Assembly (NCBI GenBank): GCA_944472155.2
Contig: OX235271.1
Location: 37,002,633-37,066,632, forward strand
Length of the DNA: 64,000 nt
Direction: 5' to 3'
DNA from: Trichobilharzia szidati
Taxonomy: Eukaryota > Platyhelminthes > Trematoda > Strigeidida > Schistosomatidae
Positions 47,125 to 59,079 of the stretch are shown piece after piece. How positions within the stretch are numbered: position 1 is the stretch's first letter; each line of letters begins with the position of its first letter. A model generated the notes under the pieces. The model saw only the letters and a program-made list of their open reading frames with translations. It was not told the DNA's origin and made no database searches. Both the position numbers and the translations under genes were made by a program.

Positions 47125-49565
47125 ATCAATGAACATCGAATATGCTTTTTGATAACTCCATCTTCAGGCGCTACATTCAAATGATCATTATAATCAAACA
47201 GTTATCGCTATTAACAAAACCAACGTTGTTGTAAATTCCATTGAATCATTAGTGTCGACAGATTACATTACAATAGCATCAGTACTAGAGATATAACACT
47301 AAACTGACTGAATATCAGATAAATTAAAGAAAGTAACACTGAATTCATGAATTTATAGTTTTGAGTAATTTGGCCGGTAATAGCAGAGTAGCAATAGTGA
47401 TTGGCTGAAGCTGTTTCTTTTGTACACAGAGCTCCGTTCGATTTAAGCGAAATGCAATGCTGTTTGCTGTTTCGATTGTTGGTTGTCTATAGGTCTTTGG
47501 TAATTAATTTGATGAATGAGAGATGGTAGAGAGAGAGACGCTTCAATGTTAGCTTTGTGGCCTGTTTAGACATGGATATGAATAAAACACAACTGTTGTT
47601 AACCCTGAGGAACACCTTCATTTATCCACAATTGTGGAGGTGTTCCCGACTACGAAAAACTATTCTGCTAGAGCAACGCCTAGTATAAGAAGCTCTACAG
47701 GAGCAGTTGAATTGATAGCAACAATAAGAGAGGGTGTTTATCCTAGGTACTTCATCTTCCAGATTCGGAATCACAGACGGTTATGCGGAAAGTATTATAG
47801 GCTTCAGCTTACTGGTATTAAACGTTCTTCGAATTCATTTCATTTTCTCAACCTGTTGGTCATTCATTATTTCACGCTGTATATGACCAATGAATTGTAG
47901 TCTTACATGTATGTTGGTTTCATGTTAATCAGATATAGAATAATTGTTTTCTACAATCTCGAGTTTGTGTTTAGTGGTGTGTTAATTTTTAATGGAAGGC
48001 GTTTTCAACTAACACTCTGGATAGCGGAGGCCACTTCACTTCGCTTGAATCAACCAGATGTCTGAGAACGAACGAAGAGAGCAGATCTAGCCAGTCACTA
48101 TAGCCACCTCGTTGTTGTTGATTGCTGTCGAACCTATGAATTCATAAATTCAGTGTTACTTTCTTTAATTTGTCTGATATTCAGTGAGTTAAGTGTTAAT
48201 CGAATGCATATTACCTCTCTGTCTCTCTCTAGTGCTGATCCTATTGTAATGCAATCCGTCAATAAAGTTGATTCAATGTAATTTAAAACAGCACCGATAT
48301 TGTTAATAACAGTAACGTTTTAATAATAATAATAATAACAATAATAATTTTCTTTATTCCAAAAACAGTACTTGTGATACATAATGGAATTTTCAGCATT
48401 AATCACAATATTGCATCTAATTTCCTCAAATTATAAATAAAATTAATCACACAGAAAATTTTTCAACATTTACAATAGTGGTGATGTCAAAAAAACATGC
48501 AGCCTATAAAATGGAAATAATAATAATGATAGCAGCTAAGGTGATGATAATAATACAAGTGGAAATTGCCGTGTGGGCTTGTTTCACTAAGTATTGTCGA
48601 TGCGGTATAGAAATCCAAGCATGTTTAGAAATATTGAATATAATGTTCTCTTTACATGATATGGTGAAGGGTAAAACAAAGATTACAGCAGTCATAGAGA
48701 TAAGTTGCTGTTTGCAGTTATGAAAGTAAAAACAAAGAAGCAACAGGACCATAAATATAATAGAAATAATAAAAATAAAACTTGAAGGTATTTAAGGATG
48801 GATGGAGGAGATTGTTTATTTACTAGATGCAAAACGGTTAGTCATTTCTTGCCTGACGCTATTTTCATCACATAAAATACGTGCCAAGTATGGTATCATA
48901 AAGTTTTTGTACTTAGACGTGCGAGCATACAGTTTTCTGAAGTTAATTCTTGATCTACCTGAGGAGATGCAAGGTGAAAGCTGAGGGTGAAGTGGATGCT
49001 CCAAGTCAGACAAAATCCCTTTAGCAAATTTATTGCACGAAGTCAAGTGCCTATCGACAACGACGTTAACTATGTGGTCCACTGGGACACCACTCATCCT
49101 ACTGACAGTCTTCAGCATTCTACGAATTGTGACAAAGTCCTTTTTAAGCAAACCAGGAAAAAATAAGGGTGAACAATGAGGAAGAATAGGTAGGATGCAA
49201 GAGTTTACGAACTGTAAGAGGAGGGGTTGAGTTATACCCGAGTGCCTTAATTTCTTAATGTAAAATGTCAGGCGGAATATTTTACTGGAGATCGGTGAGA
49301 CAAGGGAAGACCAGGAGAGATGAGAAGAGAGAATAAGTCCAAGATACTTAATTTCTGATTTAATTCCTATATCATTGTCATCAATCTTACAACTGTCATG
49401 AGAATCGACGGCTTCTTTTAACTGTCGTTTACATCTTAAGCTGAAATTAACAATTTGACATTTAAAAGGATTCAGTTTAAGACCGTTAGACTCAGACCAT
49501 TATAACTTTCATGCAGATGTAGAACCTGACAGTGAATTTGTGGAAGAGAATATTCCGGTCTTATT
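47125..49565. mobile_element. long-TIR non-autonomous element, copy 2, inverted, with a nested LINE
   Basis: The same 1.27 kb element in reverse orientation: TIR at about 47125-47365, interior to 48140, second TIR at 48140-48326 that resumes at about 49500-49565 after a LINE insertion. The interior matches copy 1 (e.g. TAGCCAGTCACTATAGCCACC against its inverse in copy 1) and preserves the LINE-free site of copy 1. Confidence 0.8.
48327..49499 (-). mobile_element. third LINE family, RT C-terminus to 3' end, nested in long-TIR copy 2
   Basis: The minus frame through 49506-48816 looks open for about 220 codons and ends ARTSKYKNFMIPYLARILCD, a LINE thumb/C-terminal type. The 3' UTR ends CAAGTACTGTTTTTGG, then (TAA)n. 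The long-TIR sequence resumes on both sides. Confidence 0.78.
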
Positions 49566-50086
49566 TTACTAATCAGTGTTTCAATGAGCACTAATTTGAA
49601 TGAATACTCCAATTCTCTAAATGAGATGATAAATTTTTCAACAGTACTTACTATATTACAGATTAGTCCATAAAGTTTTATTTTTGTTTTCTTTATTCTT
49701 GAATTAATTACGGAAATCTTAATTTTAAAAGTATGTCAGCATTGATTCATTTTTGGTAAATACTATCATAATGTGTTGTGGTTTAGAGGTGACCAAGAGT
49801 ACAACGAGATTCAAGGAATTTATGGAATTCTACAAAATATGTGACTGCTAGTTTTATTCAAATAGAAAATAATAATAAATACAAAACAATATGATAAAAT
49901 TATCAATAAGTAATTGTGTTCCAGTTGTAGTAGTAGTAGTCGTAGTAGCAGTATTAGTATTAATAACAATATTACTCTTCCTTACTTAGTTCCACTTTCT
50001 ACAGATTTCAATAGAAGTCAAAAAAATGTTTTCATTGAGTTTACCAGTATGTTTACTTTGACAGATATATAGAAAATCAAAACAAG

Positions 50087-51177
50087 TGATTCAGCAAAGA
50101 GACTCTTTTCAACGAATTTGTTGTCAAGCCATACAGTCATATAAATATATATGGTCATCCGCACCCAAGAAAATACTGTACAAGAGCTTGGAATTGAAAG
50201 GTGACTTAGCTTGCAATATCATGAAAAGAAGGATATCACAGTCCTTGAAAAGAACATTCCCTGCTGCATTTGTGAGAATAGCCTTTACCAGTAGACCATT
50301 ACTGTTCAATAACCTGAGGGACAAGATCCCGCTGTTGACCAACTCTCTGTGCGTTTGTCAATTCACCTGCTCGTTGCGAGTAAGGTGTATGGGTCGTGCG
50401 ACTCGAATTTTGTCCAAGAGGGTGCAAGAACACTATCCTAAACGGTTACGAAGAGGTGGAAGCGGAACGATTAGAAGCGCGATCATTGGACATCTGTTCG
50501 ATAATGATCACCCTATCTCTATAGTCTCCGCCTTTAAAGTCATCTACAAGGCAAAAAGTAATTTACCGAAATCACTAAGTTCCCGACTCATCTGTGTTGC
50601 TGAAGCTTTGGCTATCGAAACAGAGAAGCCAGATCTCTGTGTACAGAAAAGGTTCGTTCAACTCCTCCAACTTCCATGGTCTTACTCCCTCTATGCTGAA
50701 GTATGGCTCTACCAATTTATTTTTCATTTTGTCTATTCAATTTGCATACTCTTCCTTTTATTACTTCAATTTTTACTTTTACCATTCTCACTTTGGACTG
50801 TCCCCGGTATTATTTCCCTTGTTCCACTTGTCATTGTAAATCAATTCTTTTTACGACGTTAAATTCTATGCTATCAAATTTCACACAATATTACGTGACG
50901 TTTTTGTTTTATTCGATTTGTTTACTACGCCTATAATTGCACACCCTTTTTTCAAGTTCTATCCATCCTATGAATTATTCTATATATGAAATTAATTATT
51001 TTGCCACTTGACATATAACTATGATAATTAATTGCACTTCATATTTTATTTTATGCATTCACACCTACGATTCAATTCTCTCACCGGATATAACTTCTTA
51101 AAAACCGTATAAATACACGATTGTACAGCTTGATAATAAATTCATTGAAAAGAGTCTCTTCGCTGAATCACTTGTAT
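50087..51177 (+). mobile_element. Penelope-like element, GIY-YIG part with inverted ends, 258-codon frame
   Basis: The frame 50086-50862 runs from a linker through the endonuclease (CSLRVRCMGRATRILSKRVQ) to KPDLCVQKRFVQ and a hydrophobic tail. CAAGTGATTCAGC and the next ~30 bp at 50087 recur inverted at 51136-51177, bounding the unit. Confidence 0.78.
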
Positions 51178-51344
51178 TGATTGTCCTATATGTTACAATG
51201 GGAATCTTCCATGAATTAAAAAATAGATATATAGAAGGTGATGATAGAAAGATCTTGTGGCAACTTACATCAGCCCTTGTGTAAATGTCATATCCATCTA
51301 TCAGTTAAAGGATGTGTGTGTGTACTGCACAACAACCATCCTCT

Positions 51345-51960
51345 TTTATGACTGTGAGACATCAACATTGAAAGTAGAAGAGACAAAAAGCCTGTCTAGC
51401 TGTCTTTGATTATAGGTGTGTGTGTTCTTTCTTTGCTGAGTAATATTGAGCTTAGGTATAAAGTGTTGGTTAGATGAGGAGGGAAATTCAATCGATAAAG
51501 TTGTGAAACTAAATCGATTGAGATGACTAGGACACATACTGTGCACAACTAGCCCTCGTCTTCCTCAGAAGGCGATGTCAGCTGACATAGGATTAGGTTG
51601 GAAAAGAACTAATGGTGGTCGAACAAAATCTTGGAATCAGTTCATGAAATCTTTAACAATTAGTTTGAACCAGTCACGTGGAGAAGTACAGATTACCTGA
51701 TTGGGGTCCACGACATTTTTAGTACCAATGGCTGGGAACAATGCATGCATGATACGGCTTAAAATCGTTCTCATTATCGCAGAAGCATTCACTCTTTTTA
51801 ATCTGCCACTTTCATTAAAACCCTATTGATTTCCATGTTACTCATCTTTTCACCTCATATTTTCGCTTATCATAATTCTTTTGCATCTCTATTTTACTCT
51901 CTTTTGTTGACCTTTGTGTGCTACATAGAGTGCAACAAGTTGAACTTATACACTTCTATA
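51345..51960 (+). mobile_element. second LINE family, 3' part, diverged
   Basis: It follows the 34080-34712 copy in order (GATAGGATTAGGTTGGAAAA, GGGGTCCACGAC, AAAATCGTTCTC) but has many substitutions. Confidence 0.7.
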
Positions 51961-52424
51961 CAAAGTTCTATTCTGAAACCAATCAGTTGGATAATGCGGA
52001 AAAATTTAGACTGAATTCTTATAACTTGATCCTAAATATCGACTGAAACGTTTTAAAAAGTTACATAGTTATTTAACTCAGATAAATCCCCTCCCTCCAT
52101 GTAAATGTCACCCATTCATGTCTATCCTTGTTTATCCACTTTAGCATAAGTCAATTACCGTTCAATAACAAATTTGTTCTCTTTGCTATTTGATGAAGTA
52201 ATAATAATAATAATTTATGCGTATTCCCTTCAAAAACTGTTAGTAATTTTCATTGTCTTTTGTTATACTTGTTCAAAAATGACTCTATAGATAAGTGAGA
52301 ACTGAGGAAACATGCTTTCTTCTCTTGACATTTTAAAGTATGTTTCGGTATAAGGCAGGAATTCTTTGAACGAAGGTTGAGACGTTTTCAGTAATACTCA
52401 AGAATGTTTCAGTAAACTCGAAGC

Positions 52425-53065
52425 TATTTAAGAGAAAAACCAGCAGACTGGTAGAAGAAGCAGTTAGTGAAGACAGGACGTGAAGTAAACAAAGAGAAGG
52501 CATAGGTGATGAAGATCACCAACCAACCAACCAACTAACAAACAAACAAACAAAAACAAGCACCAATCATTATCAACAGGAAAAAATTCGAAAGAAGTCA
52601 CTTACTTCTCTTATCTAGAAAGCATTGTTTGAACTGCAGACGACAGGAAGGATAAGGATATTGAAGCTGGCCAGAATCAGAAAGGCAAAACAGACATCCA
52701 TCACCCTGAAATTAGTTTTGGAAATCTGTTACACTCATCATAAAGAACAAGATTCGGAATTCCAACACAAATGTTAATCCAGTCAGATCTTCTATCTGGT
52801 TCAGCGACTTGAACAGTGCGTCACGAGGGGCCTTATCAACAGGCAAGTGCAGACTTTTACTAACATCCGCCATCGCTGGCTACATACCGAAGATCAGATA
52901 ACCAGAAAGAATAAACAACAGGAAACTGTGGGAATGGACCAACCATGAACCTATCTACCAACAGGTCTGTAGAAGAAAATGGATATGAGGAAGAAAGCTC
53001 ATGGAAAACGTGAAGGGGGGGGTTGACAGATGAGAAGGACTGCACTGAACGTGATCTTCTAGAGT
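52425..53065 (+). mobile_element. RTE/SR2-like LINE fragment
   Basis: RT-to-C-terminus remnant with a (CCAA)n/(CAAA)n expansion at 52520-52560. The tail is missing. Confidence 0.55.
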
Positions 53066-53230
53066 CTTTGCATAGGTACAACGTTTTCTTCCTATCTCAA
53101 TGCCCACAGTATGTCACTGCACGATCCAGTCTACGACAATTAGGAATATCATAGGTTATATAAGGCAGTCTTGGCTTACTCTTGTCTTCACCTGCGGGGC
53201 TATGCTACGTTTTCCATGGTATTGTCATAT

Positions 53231-53464
53231 GTGTGTCGGTGGCATAGTGGTTAGGATGCTCGCCGGCCATGCAGATGGTCCGGGGTTCGATCCCCGGCCG
53301 ACTCACTCCTTTACCTCGCTAAGCCAGAAACAATGCTGGTGAAGAGGAAAGGTTGGACATGAGGCTAGCAACCCCATCCTGTAAAATTAAGCACTGCTAC
53401 AGAAACTTCAAGCCACTAGCTTGGAGCCCTATGTTCCACTGGGGAACGTGAAGGAAAAAAAAAA
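53231..53464 (+). mobile_element. SINE-B, near full length
   Basis: This is the best-preserved head: GGCATAGTGG, GGTTCGATCCC and the closing stem CCGGGG/CCCCGG. The imperfect repeat ATTGTCATAT before it and ATTGTCACAT after its A-tail looks like a target-site duplication. Confidence 0.88.
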
Positions 53465-53769
53465 TTGTCACATAGCTGTTGAATGAGGTTGAGGAGGTTT
53501 TGGGTGTCTCCGTGGTGCAGTCAACGCTTTCGAAGACCTTTTCACATTAGGTGAAGTTCAGGTGCACTAAGAGTTTACTGGCACTCTATGCCCTATTTGG
53601 TGGGTGATACGTAGAGTTACAATTACATGATGTGAAAATGTGTAGTATTTTATTTTTACAAATAATGATAGTAGTGAAAGTGATAGTGATAATAATAATA
53701 TTAATGACGACATGCATTTCAGTATGCACAAGACAACACCGACAATAAGGAATCGAAATCAACAGTTGT

Positions 53770-54490
53770 AATTCCATACAAGGAAGGAACCTCGAAAACC
53801 TTAAGCAGAATTCTTAACAAAGCAGGAATAAAGGTGACTGGCATTCAAACCACCCACAAACTCAATTAGAAACATGCTTTGTCGGTTAAAGGATCCTGTG
53901 GAACAGCCAATTAAACAAAACAATTTAGTTTATCTAATACCCTGCCTGTGGTGATTGTCAGGTCAAATACAAAGGTCAAACTAGTAGCACAGGGGCAGTC
54001 AGACTAGTCGAGCATAAAAACCTGGCAAAATCTAGATTAGTTGACCCGAATAAGATGAGAAATCTAGCGAATAGTTCAGCCATAGCACTACATGCAGTCA
54101 CACACAACCATACAATAGGATGGGGTAGGATGATAGTTTTAAAATTCAGTGTAACAGGGTGGAGGGAGAGATTGATAACAGAAGCTTTGTTTATCGAATC
54201 AACTGTAAATACATGTAATTGGAATGATTCAACACCTGTCCACCAAGACATCTGGAAAATTCTACTACCCCTACGACAAATAGGAGGGAACAAAGAAAGC
54301 TATAAAACTCAAGTGTCAAAGTCGTGTGATCACAATTTATATGATTATGAACAATAAATTTTGTTGGAAACTGTGTCATCCAGTAAATAATACTGTTTCA
54401 CTGTGTGATACATCTAATAAACAAACTAATATTGAATTACTTACTACCATAGTGCTCAAGTTTTACACATATATTAATGCGATAGTGAAT
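53770..54490 (+). mobile_element. third Penelope-like family, GIY-YIG to 3' end
   Basis: Contains an open stretch (54055-54357; NLANSSAIALHAVTHNHTIG, VHQDIWKILLPLRQIGG) typical of PLE C-termini. The upstream GIY-YIG core is frameshifted. Confidence 0.78.
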
Positions 54491-54761
54491 AATATTCATT
54501 TTTTACAATTCTCACACTGATCTTTGAAATTTTTTTAAGTATCTGTTTTTTTGCAGAGTTAGTTTCGTCATAGATTGAAACCATCTAGAAGAAGTATTTA
54601 ACCTGATGGTAATCTGATAGTTGTTGGTCAGATACAAGCAAAATGATACGGCTGTCGACTAATGAAGTGCCATGCATTCTTAAAAAAATTATCAAATGTT
54701 GATAATTGATGAAGGAAACCTCAAGTAAATTAACTTAGTTTGCACAAATGTGATATATTTC

Positions 54762-54925
54762 AAGTAAGGAGCTAAAATCACTTAGAGAACGTCTAGAAAC
54801 CAGGGTATACTGAATAGCAGTTTTGTCCCAGTATGAGACTCCTCATCGACTCGCTGGAAATTGAACCGAGTGTCTTCGTGTCACAAGACAAGCCCACTGG
54901 CCATTCAGCCACTGAGTGAGTATCG
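54762..54925 (-). mobile_element. SINE-A copy, degenerate
   Basis: A minus copy ending at the tRNA-like part (CATTCAGCCACTG). The hammerhead is rearranged. Confidence 0.6.
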
Positions 54926-55074
54926 AATAACTCGGGAATTTTAACCGTCAGTTCGCTAATGCCAATAGTTCTAGTGATAGATGATAGCCAGTAGGGTCTG
55001 CCAAGTGGTGTGTGGATAGGCACCTGCCGACAATAACGGATAGCGACTACTATGTATATGAAGAATTTGCAAAA

Positions 55075-55288
55075 GCTAGATTTTGCAGGTTATTAGACTT
55101 CAATCTTCGCCAACCATGCAGATGGTTCAGGGTTCAGTCCTCGGCAGACGCACTCCTTTACCTCGCTAAGCCAGTAATAAGACTGGTTAAAAAAGGGAAA
55201 GTTGGGTGTGAGGCTAGTAACCCCATCCCGGAAAAGTAAATACCACTCCTACCGAAACTGGGAGCGTAAAGGAATAATAATAATAATG
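55075..55288 (+). mobile_element. SINE-B, diverged
   Basis: Anticodon-arm-like CCAACCATGCAGATGG to the body; the tail is shortened and ends in (AAT)n. Confidence 0.75.
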
Positions 55289-55299
55289 AAGATTTCAAC

Positions 55300-55450
55300 C
55301 CAGTGGGTTGGATCCCTGGTGAGGTCGTATATGAGCACTTCTGAAGAGTCCACAACTAGGAAGAAACATCAGTTCAGTGCTTACTCATCATCTCCAGTGA
55401 TTTTCTTTCATTTGACACCAGTTCATCATCTTATCTTAAATCTTAAATAC
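55300..55450 (+). mobile_element. SINE-A fragment, plus strand
   Basis: This is the hammerhead plus the 3' part of SINE-A, with a GTTCATCATC tail piece. The tRNA-like 5' part is almost gone. Confidence 0.6.
55335..55380 (+). ncRNA. hammerhead ribozyme in SINE-A, core boxes intact, stems imperfect
   Basis: GCACU (55335-55339) pairs with AGUGC (55376-55380) as stem I. CUGAAGA (55341-55347; position 7 is free to vary), stem II GUCC/GGA and GAAAC (55363-55367) are present. The cleavage triplet is UUC rather than GUC, and the stem II closing pair is G-A. The site is about 170 bp downstream of the exon 1 donor on the opposite strand. Confidence 0.5.
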
Positions 55451-55552
55451 TGAGTTAGACATATTTATGACAAAAAGAAAATGCTATATGATATAAATAA
55501 TATTGAATAGTTGAAAGCAAAACATTTTCACTTATAATTTCAACATTATTAC

Positions 55553-57376
55553 CTGATAAAAATTTTCCATATTCAAGTATTTTGTTATCTGATCAACAGA
55601 ATTTTGTTTATCTTCATCGCTTCGATTAATTTCCACTGTATGACATAATGCTAGTGTTGTAAGACATTTTAATAATTCATCAGGTAATAATTGTTCATCA
55701 ATGCTAAATCTAGGATGATTACCAGTTAATAATGATAGATTATTGATTTTTCTATTTACACCTTTAATTTTATTGACATCTTGTCTATTTTTAACATCAT
55801 CAGCTATCTCATCCTCCATCTCTTCGTCTATGTCTGTCTCTGAATCAGATGATGATTCAAAAGCCAGATTATCTTCATAATATCCAGTGTTGTTATCTAT
55901 TAACTTTTCATAGATAACACCAATATGTCCAAATTGATTTTTTCTCCTTGAAATTTCTTTTAATCTATACACTTCTGATTTACAAATATACGATTTATAT
56001 GAATTAGTCTGTTGTTGTTGTTGTATATCATTGATATTTTCATATTCCTCATTGAACACGTAGACTTTATTTGTATTTAAAACAGCTATAGTGTGTAAAA
56101 GCATTTCATTCTGTGTTAATGTACCAGTTTTATCACTGAATAAATACTTGATTTGGCCTAATTCATCAATTAACTGTGGTGTATTCGATTTTGTTGCAAC
56201 ATCCTGTTCAACATCATACATTTCTAGATCAGATGAAATAAAATAGGCGGCTAATATTTGTTGAATTTCCACTGTAATAATTAATGATATGGGGATTAAA
56301 TAATTCAGAATAAATAAAAAGCGGAATACATCTTTAACTTGTGACCAATATTTAAAATTTGGTGCAGGTATAAATGGATTTGTTAAATAATGCATAGACC
56401 AATTTTTTGTTAATACAGAAAAGATAATACAAAATGATGACATAATGATCATAAAAGTTATGAGAATGACATTAGCTCTACTTTCACGTGAACTATACTT
56501 TCGTTTAGGTTGTTTAGAATTCAATAGTAATTTTGTATCGCGTCCAGTGTAAACAACTAAGCCAATAATGCAGCGTGTTGTTTTTAATTTAGCCCCTCTA
56601 TATAGAATATTATTCAGCTTTAATGGTTGATTTAATTTACCATTACTTAGGGTGATAGAACCTTCAAAATGTGAAAAATCTTCATTCGGCTGTTGACAAT
56701 CAACTCTAATAAATAATGTTTTAATAATATCATTAAATTCATTATTTAGTGAATAAATAATTGAATCATTTAAATAATTTTTATAAATATTATGTGTATC
56801 TAATATAGAATAATGTGTTTTAATTGTACTTTCACCGTCTAAATTAACAGTTGTTAAACGACATGAACAGTCATTAGAACTTGTTGCTAAGATAATTAAA
56901 TCACACGGGAATTCTTCGTCGTTTTTACACATAATTACATCACCGACAGTGATATGCTTCGACTGAATCAATTTCCATTGAAGTGTATTACTTTCTTGAT
57001 CAATAACCATTACAGGATATTTTCTTTCATTGACTTGTTTATCTCTACGATGTCGTAGAATATCATAAATGGCATCTTTTAATAAACTGACTAGTAATAC
57101 AAATGATAATGGACCGATAATTGCAAATACTGATGTCGCACCGTCAGCAAACATGTGAATAATAGCAACAAGTATAAAAAAGACAACTGACATAGAATGT
57201 AATTGTTCGTAGATAACTTTTGGCAAGAAATTCCATATTGTATAAATTGATGTTTTAATTTCATTATTACAAAATTCATAGACATCAGTAAATGTGACTG
57301 GAGAGTAAGCGAGCAAGTGAAGTGCATGGACAGTTCGCGGCAATACTGATGCTGATGAAGACGGCGTTGATGTCAT
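55553..57376 (-). CDS. P4-ATPase (phospholipid flippase, ATP11-like), coding exon 1
   Basis: This exon encodes residues 1-608 of a membrane pump predicted to move phospholipids between bilayer leaflets using ATP. In order one sees a class-typical N-terminal stretch (IYTIWNFLPK), membrane helices 1-2 at about 64-105, the actuator motif DGES at 180-183, helices 3-4 at about 302-322 and 350-380 with the P4-type PISL motif near 362, and the phosphorylation motif DKTGTLT with its Asp at about 415. A long acidic, Ser-rich insert (about 506-530) lies in the nucleotide-binding domain. The first ATG after an in-frame TAA is at 57376; an earlier in-frame TTG at 57388 is unlikely to be used. The exon ends ...FYQ before a GTAATA donor at 55552, in phase 0. 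The motifs AAYFIS and LDGES with THY favour the ATP11 class over ATP8 or ATP9; that subclass is inference. A non-coding 5' exon may exist upstream. Confidence 0.93.
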
Positions 57377-57844
57377 TACTTGTGACAACGAAGAAGAACT
57401 ATAGCGGAATTTTTTTTAAATTATTAACTTGTTACATCCATATAATGGAAATGAATGGAATTTAAGTTAATAAAGAATCGCTATTGTTATTGTTATTATA
57501 ATTATTATTATGACTATTAAAGATGGTACACTGTTCTTCTGAGTAAATAAATAAGTAAATAAAAGAAAATTTTATAAATTCTTCAACTGTTCAATATTCA
57601 CTAGTTGTACGTGGTGACCAATAGGAACCAAGGTCACTTTGCATTGGTCTTATCCAATCAGATTCTAGTGATAATTATAACATGATAAAATTAATTAAAA
57701 TTCCTCACTAAATCAGTCCATTTTCCTAATTACTAATTTGTATATGGATAAAACTGTTTCTAAGATTTATACAGGATATTCTTCAGTTTGTAGTTAAAAA
57801 TGAATTGATCAGATATGTACCTATATAAGCTGCTATTCTTCTAT
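57377..57844. promoter_or_regulatory. region upstream of ATPase start
   Basis: AT-rich sequence upstream of the ATG. It should hold the 5' UTR or an upstream splice junction (CTATAG at 57409-57404 is a weak candidate acceptor). No convincing core promoter was identified. Confidence 0.3.
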
Positions 57845-58395
57845 GGACTTGAAAAGTAAGACGGGCCTTCATCAAACTGGAAATCTACCGTACTCAGCAT
57901 GAAGAAACAGATTCATATTTTCAACACTAATGTTAAGCCAGTTCTTCGATGTAGATCAGAAACTTGATCAGAGCATCAAGAAGGGCATTTTCAACAGGCC
58001 CCTGAAGTCTTTTATTAACACCTGCCTCCGCTAGCTCCTTACTGAAGATCAGATTGCCAACCAAGAAGAATAAACAGCAAGGAAATTTTCGGAATAGACC
58101 AACCGAGAGACTTTTGCTCAACAAATATGTCGAAGAAAGTAGAGATGAATCGGGCATACCCTAAAGAGGCCGTCTGGTGATATCACACGCCAGGCTGTTG
58201 CTAGAATGGGATGCGAATGGGAAACCGAGAGTCGGTAATGCATCAGGGGGTGACATGGCGGAGACTGTGTGAGGTGCAGATGACTGCTCATGGGCGATCT
58301 TGGAGCCAGCTGAAGAGGAGTGAAGAGACAAGACAAAGTGGGGATGGTTTGTTGAAGCTCTGTTCTACTCGGGACCTAAGGGAATAATAACACAT
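57845..58395 (+). mobile_element. RTE/SR2-like LINE, 3' end, upstream of ATPase start
   Basis: From the thumb region (ACTCAGCATGAAGAAAC) to a tail with TTGAAGCTCTGTTCTACTCG and AATAATAAC. It lies about 470 bp upstream of the ATPase ATG, antisense to the gene. Confidence 0.7.
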
Positions 58396-59079
58396 AATAC
58401 TATTCCTCTACATCATATTGCATTGGTCACCGAAAGTTCATCTTAGGTTTATTTTGAAAAAAAATACTGACTAGATCGGTACTATTTGCAGAAGTTTAAT
58501 GATTATCAATCACACAAAAAATCTGTGAGAATGAAGAAAAGGGAAGTAAAAGATACGTTTAACTGTGGCTTATGTTGTAGAAAGCTGACATTCAAAAACC
58601 AGAACGTCCACGTACTTACCTATTTTAATTCGTTGTATACTTGTTAAAAACTGTATTTTGACCTCTATTCATAATTTATTTTGATCTTACTTGATAACTT
58701 GACCGATCAAACAGTTTAAATAAACTCTGAAACCGGCTTCAACTGGTTCAAGCCAGAATGAACAAGCCATCGGGCTTTTGAAGTAATTTGATTTGATATG
58801 AGTGTCGATATTCAATTTATCGAATGATTCAGTCTTTTTCAAATCACTCCATTTCTATGGTCATTATATTGCTTTTATTACTTACTAGACGACATACACC
58901 TTTTGTCTCTGTCGTTGTGTGTTCTCTTTCGATCCTTGGATCGATGTGGCCTTATAATTCGTGCGATTTATTATCAAGAAAGTAAATTAAGTAAAATACA
59001 AAATTACTGGACAGTTTTTGATGTTTAATCTTATACAGTCGATTAAACCATTTGTTGGTAGCATATATATATATATATA
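58396..59079. other. no recognised feature
   Basis: AT-rich, with an (AT)n tract at about 59060. Confidence 0.45.

Larger units (their letters stand above)
15237..55552 (-). other. intron 1 of the P4-ATPase gene, about 40.3 kb
   Basis: The segment separates the exon 1 donor (GT at 55552-55551) from the exon 2 acceptor (AG at 15238-15237). The reading frame across the junction reproduces an uninterrupted conserved motif, so no coding exon is missing between them. The interval is packed with LINE, SINE, PLE and palindromic insertions listed separately. Intron 3 (4843-13658, 8.8 kb) is similar in content; intron 2 (13965-14912, 948 bp) contains no recognised insertion. Confidence 0.88.

Noticed and set aside
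53231..53305. tRNA gene call (cloverleaf-like sequence with A and B boxes)
   Set aside because: The same head recurs in more than a dozen copies, each joined to the SINE-B body and tail, several with target-site duplications. It is a SINE head, not a functional tRNA gene.
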